From NCBI RefSeq assembly GCF_019511345.1, contig NZ_JAEUAK010000009.1:124001-188000 (forward strand): a stretch of 64,000 nucleotides of DNA. The letters run 5' to 3'. Shown here piece by piece: positions 61,427 to 64,000 of the stretch. Position numbers and translations under genes: made by a program. Within the stretch, counting starts at the first letter, position 1, and each line of letters starts with the position of its first letter. The notes beneath the pieces were generated by a model. That model ran no database searches. It worked only from the letters and a program-made list of their open reading frames with translations, and was not told the DNA's origin. The stretch comes from Rhizobium mesosinicum. GTDB lineage: Bacteria > Pseudomonadota > Alphaproteobacteria > Rhizobiales > Rhizobiaceae.

Positions 61427-61451
61427 GGAACCCCGCCAGGGGTTGTGCGTT
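61427..61451 (+). promoter_or_regulatory. EcfG/RpoE2-type promoter upstream of the glycosyltransferase
   Basis: GGAAC (61427-61431), 16 bases, CGTT (61448-61451). It ends 35 bases before the start codon at 61486, the expected distance for a short leader. Confidence 0.65.
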
Positions 61452-61485
61452 GCCAGAACAAAGCGGCGCTGATGGAAATGGAAGC

Positions 61486-62664
61486 ATGCTGCAACGTCCG
61501 TCAAATTCGTATAACGGCGAAAGTTGGGCTAATGCCGCCGGAGCCGTGCCCGAGCGGCTGGTGATCGTCACGGATGCCTGGCATCCGCAGGTCAATGGCG
61601 TTGTCCGCTCGATCGAAAATACCAACCGCGAGCTGGCCAAAATGGGCGTCGAAGTGTCGATGGTGACGCCCGAGCGTTTCGCCAGCATTCCCTGCCCCAC
61701 CTATCCCGAAATCCGCCTGTCGATCGCCTGGTACCGCCGCGTCGCCCGCGAGATCGAAAAGCGCAATCCTTCCTACGTTCACATCGCGACGGAAGGGCCG
61801 CTCGGCCTGTCGGCGCGGCGCTGGTGCATCCGCAAGCGCATGCCCTTTTCCACCAGCTACCACACCCGCTTTCCTGAATATGTGTCGGCCCGTCTGCCGA
61901 TCCCCGAGAGCTGGCTCTACGCCTTCGTGCGCTGGTTCCATAATGGCGGCGCCGGCTGCATGGTGGCCACACCCAGCCTTGCCCGTGAACTGTCCGCCAA
62001 GGGCCTTAAGAACCTGATGCCCTGGAGCCGCGGCATCGATGCCACGCAATTTCATCCGATGCCGCTGGAAGAAAAGCCCTTCGGCCTTTCCCGGCCGATT
62101 TTCATGACGGTCGGCCGCGTCGCGCTGGAAAAGAACCTGCCGGCCTTCCTGGATCTCGATCTGCCCGGTTCGAAAGTGGTGGTCGGCGACGGCCCCGCAC
62201 GCGCCGAACTCGAAGAACGCTATCCGGACGTGCACTTCACCGGCGTGAAATTCGGCGAAGAACTGGCAAAGGCCTATGCGCAGGCCGATGTCTTCGTCTT
62301 CCCCTCGCTGACGGATACATTCGGCAACACCATTCTGGAAGCGCTTGCCTCTGGCGTTCCCGTCGCCGCCTATCCCGTCACCGGCCCGCTGGATATTATC
62401 GGCGAGGCAAGCACCGTCGGTGCGCTGAACCAGGATCTGCAGGCGGCCTGCCTTGCTGCGCTTTCCGGTTCGCGGGAAAAGGCGCGCGAGCTTGCCGTGC
62501 AATATTCTTGGGAAGCGGCTACGCTGCAGTTTATCAACAATATCCGCGCCGCCAATGGCGTCATTACGCCGAAATGGAAGAAAGCGTGGCAATACGCCAC
62601 CAAATCCCTTCCAAGAAGCAGAAAACCCGGCGATTCCGCCGGGCCTCTTTCTTCCGCTGACTGA
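61486..62664 (+). CDS. Glycosyltransferase family 4
   Basis: The product has 392 residues from ATG 61486; TTG 61450 is an alternative that lies on the promoter. The N-terminal Rossmann lobe shows RLVIVTDAWHPQVNGVVRSIENT and HIATEGPLGLSARRWC. The C-terminal lobe shows MTVGRVALEKNLPAFLDL, VVVGDGPARAELEERYPDVHFTG and VFVFPSLTDTFGNTILEALASG with the donor-binding Glu. It belongs with alpha-mannosyl/glycolipid transferases; the acceptor may be a lipid. The stress-type promoter suggests envelope remodelling. The last codons run through a hairpin. Confidence 0.88.
   Translation: MLQRPSNSYNGESWANAAGAVPERLVIVTDAWHPQVNGVVRSIENTNRELAKMGVEVSMVTPERFASIPCPTYPEIRLSIAWYRRVAREIEKRNPSYVHIATEGPLGLSARRWCIRKRMPFSTSYHTRFPEYVSARLPIPESWLYAFVRWFHNGGAGCMVATPSLARELSAKGLKNLMPWSRGIDATQFHPMPLEEKPFGLSRPIFMTVGRVALEKNLPAFLDLDLPGSKVVVGDGPARAELEERYPDVHFTGVKFGEELAKAYAQADVFVFPSLTDTFGNTILEALASGVPVAAYPVTGPLDIIGEASTVGALNQDLQAACLAALSGSREKARELAVQYSWEAATLQFINNIRAANGVITPKWKKAWQYATKSLPRSRKPGDSAGPLSSAD
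62626..62643 (+). terminator. Hairpin inside the 3' end of the glycosyltransferase gene
   Basis: CCCGGCG-ATTC-CGCCGGG then CCTCTTTCTT. It is inside the last 40 bases of the open frame and looks like the terminator, serving the gene just before the convergent esterase gene. Confidence 0.65.
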
Positions 62665-62667
62665 CCC

Positions 62668-63681
62668 TTACTTTTGAAGGGAAGCCCGCAGCGTATCGTT
62701 GGCGACAGAAATGGCGCTGCGAACAGCCGGTGTTTCGGCAATCGCGTTGAGCAGCACGAAGTCGTGGATCGTGCCGTTATAGCGGATCGACGTGGCCTTT
62801 ACGCCTGCTTGCGACAGCTTGCGGGCATAAGCTTCGCCTTCGTCGCGCAGCACGTCGTTTTCATCGACGATGACGAGTGCTGGCGGCAGGCCATTCAGCT
62901 GATCGAGGGACGCCTGCAGCGGCGAAGCGGTCGGCTCCTTGCGCTTGGCTTCGTCAGGCAGATAGGCATTCCAGAACCACTTCATCGCTTCCTTGGTCAG
63001 CCACGGGCCATTGGCAAACTGATTGTAGGAACCGGTGTCGAAATTGGCGTCGGTGACAGGGTAGAAGAGGACCTGCTGGTCGATGGCAGGACCGCCGCGC
63101 TCCTTGGCAAGCAGCGTCACGGCGGCAGTCATATTGCCACCGACGCTATCGCCGGCAACGGCAAGGCGGCTGGCATCCACGTGGAATTCTTTGGCGTGCT
63201 CGGCGACATATTTCGTGGCCGCGTAGGCCTGCTCGATAGCGATCGGGTAACGGGCTTCCGGCGAGCGGTCGTAGTCGACGAAGACGACGGCAGCCTCGGC
63301 GCCATTGGCGATTTCGCGAACCAGCCGGTCGTGTGTGTCAGCATCCCCCAGCACCCAGCCGCCACCATGGAAATACATGACGACAGGCAGCGTGCCCTTG
63401 GCGCCCTCAGGGCGAACGATGCGCAGCTTGACGCTGCCCGTCGGGCCGACCTTGATCACCTTATCCTCTTCCTGGGCCGCCAGTTTCTTCACGTCGCCCT
63501 TCTGGGCACCGGCGAGAATGTTGCGGGCATCGGCGGGCGAGAACGTGTAGATCGGCTTGGAGCCGGCCAAGCTATCGATGAATTTCTGCGTTGTCGGTTC
63601 CAGTACCGGATCGGCAAACGCTCCAACGGCGGAAACTGCCAGGATTGCTGCTGCGGAAACTGCGGTCTTGATGCCAGACAT
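62668..63681 (-). CDS. Exported HSL-family esterase/lipase
   Basis: The product has 337 residues with a signal peptide ending VGAFA (about 23). The hormone-sensitive-lipase marks are HGGGW at 105-109 and the nucleophile elbow GDSVGG at 177-182 (Ser179); the acid and His lie near DENDVLRDEG and GTIHDFVL. It splits short-chain esters in the periplasm. It is divergent from an OhrR-type regulator gene with repeated TATCGCAC boxes between, like the A. tumefaciens est-estR pair, where EstR represses est and responds to organic hydroperoxide. Confidence 0.87.
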   Translation of the reverse strand: MSGIKTAVSAAAILAVSAVGAFADPVLEPTTQKFIDSLAGSKPIYTFSPADARNILAGAQKGDVKKLAAQEEDKVIKVGPTGSVKLRIVRPEGAKGTLPVVMYFHGGGWVLGDADTHDRLVREIANGAEAAVVFVDYDRSPEARYPIAIEQAYAATKYVAEHAKEFHVDASRLAVAGDSVGGNMTAAVTLLAKERGGPAIDQQVLFYPVTDANFDTGSYNQFANGPWLTKEAMKWFWNAYLPDEAKRKEPTASPLQASLDQLNGLPPALVIVDENDVLRDEGEAYARKLSQAGVKATSIRYNGTIHDFVLLNAIAETPAVRSAISVANDTLRASLQK

Positions 63682-63729
63682 TGTCGTATCCTCTTGGGTT
63701 CGTTGCGTTCTTTCTGAACACGATTTTTA

Positions 63730-63814
63730 TATCGCACACGACTGATTATCGTGCGATACAAATTATTGCATAGCTGCCATGCACTAAAAGCGGATACGAT
63801 TATTTATCGCACGA
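63730..63814. promoter_or_regulatory. Repeated TATCGCAC boxes between esterase and regulator
   Basis: TATCGCAC is found at 63730-63737, inverted (GTGCGATA) at 63751-63758, and again at 63805-63812 (TATCGCACGA). The middle box forms TATCG-TG-CGATA. Three copies in an 85-base stretch of divergent promoter DNA suggest the binding sites of the neighbouring MarR/OhrR-type protein. Confidence 0.6.
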
Positions 63815-63845
63815 CATAAAATCCAGTGGTTTTGGAGATTGAACC

Positions 63846-64000
63846 ATGTCTGACCAGCTGAAACTCGACACATTCATCTGCTTCGCCGTCTATACGGCAA
63901 GCCATGCCTTCAATCGAGTCTACAAGCCGCTTCTCGACGAACTCGGCCTCACCTACCCGCAATATCTGGCCATGGTCTGCCTCTGGGAGGAAGACGGCCA
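63846..64000 (+). CDS. OhrR/EstR-like MarR-family regulator (partial)
   Basis: The window holds the first 51 residues from ATG 63846, cut by its end. DTFICFAVYTASHAFNRVYK and LDELGLTYPQYLAMVCLWEE are OhrR features, including the reactive Cys (C12) at the place of the peroxide-sensing Cys. Such proteins leave DNA when the Cys is oxidised by organic hydroperoxide. The neighbour is an esterase rather than ohr, which points to an EstR-like role. The rest of the gene is not seen. Confidence 0.85.
   Translation, partial: MSDQLKLDTFICFAVYTASHAFNRVYKPLLDELGLTYPQYLAMVCLWEEDG

Overview
The window looks like chromosomal DNA of a fast-growing rhizobium (Rhizobium/Agrobacterium group, closest in feel to R. 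leguminosarum or R. etli). The reasons are the gstI-glnII pair, a NolR-like regulator, choXWV choline uptake, a fused trpE(G) gene behind a trpL leader peptide with three Trp codons, UPF0391 behind a GGAAC-N16-CGTT promoter, rhizobial intergenic palindromes and high GC. There is no CRISPR array, prophage, intact insertion sequence, rRNA or tRNA that I can see. Most of it is ordinary core chromosome; the interest lies in the regulatory DNA and in a few decayed genes.

Layout. 1-6350: end of a moxR, DUF58, BatA/DUF4159, membrane-protein operon with an acetyltransferase. 6350-12000: acetyltransferase, glutathionyl-hydroquinone reductase, Nudix hydrolase, phosphoesterase, TPR protein, and an ECF-type sigma/anti-sigma pair. 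12000-16100: leuA behind an unlisted leucine-rich leader ORF, a benzoate-type transporter, and clpP. 16250-21640: small proteins, queF with a cation diffusion facilitator, a MarR-GNAT pair and UPF0391. 21700-29350: trpE(G) with its attenuator, a haem-type TonB receptor behind two IRO-type boxes, an extensin-like protein, and formate-THF ligase. 29500-38800: UPF0114, putA with its Lrp-type regulator, a LuxR solo, a PAS protein, DUF2333, a coiled-coil protein, and thymidine kinase. 39000-47560: choXWV, a HugZ-like protein, nolR with a matching NolR box, a PhoX remnant, an omega-aminotransferase, a hydrolase, and an HD-GYP protein. 48170-59490: an orphan branched-chain amino-acid binding protein, adenine deaminase, alpha-glucosidase, and an oppABCDF operon followed by a KdgK-type kinase. 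59580-64000: gstI/glnII, a GT4 glycosyltransferase behind a stress-type promoter, and a divergent esterase/OhrR-like regulator pair.

How it works together. Several units show their control in the DNA. Trp and Leu synthesis each lie behind a short leader ORF whose predicted promoter puts transcription start at or beside the leader ATG. Nitrogen control (NtrC site, sigma-54 promoter, GstI) sits in front of glutamine synthetase II. Iron control precedes the TonB receptor. General-stress-type promoters precede UPF0391 and the glycosyltransferase. NolR and the esterase regulator have candidate operators at their own promoters. The candidate closest to an undescribed system is the leuA leader: 41 codons with four consecutive Leu codons, ending inside a strong hairpin. 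The mechanism is an inference from sequence; whether it has been described elsewhere I cannot tell.
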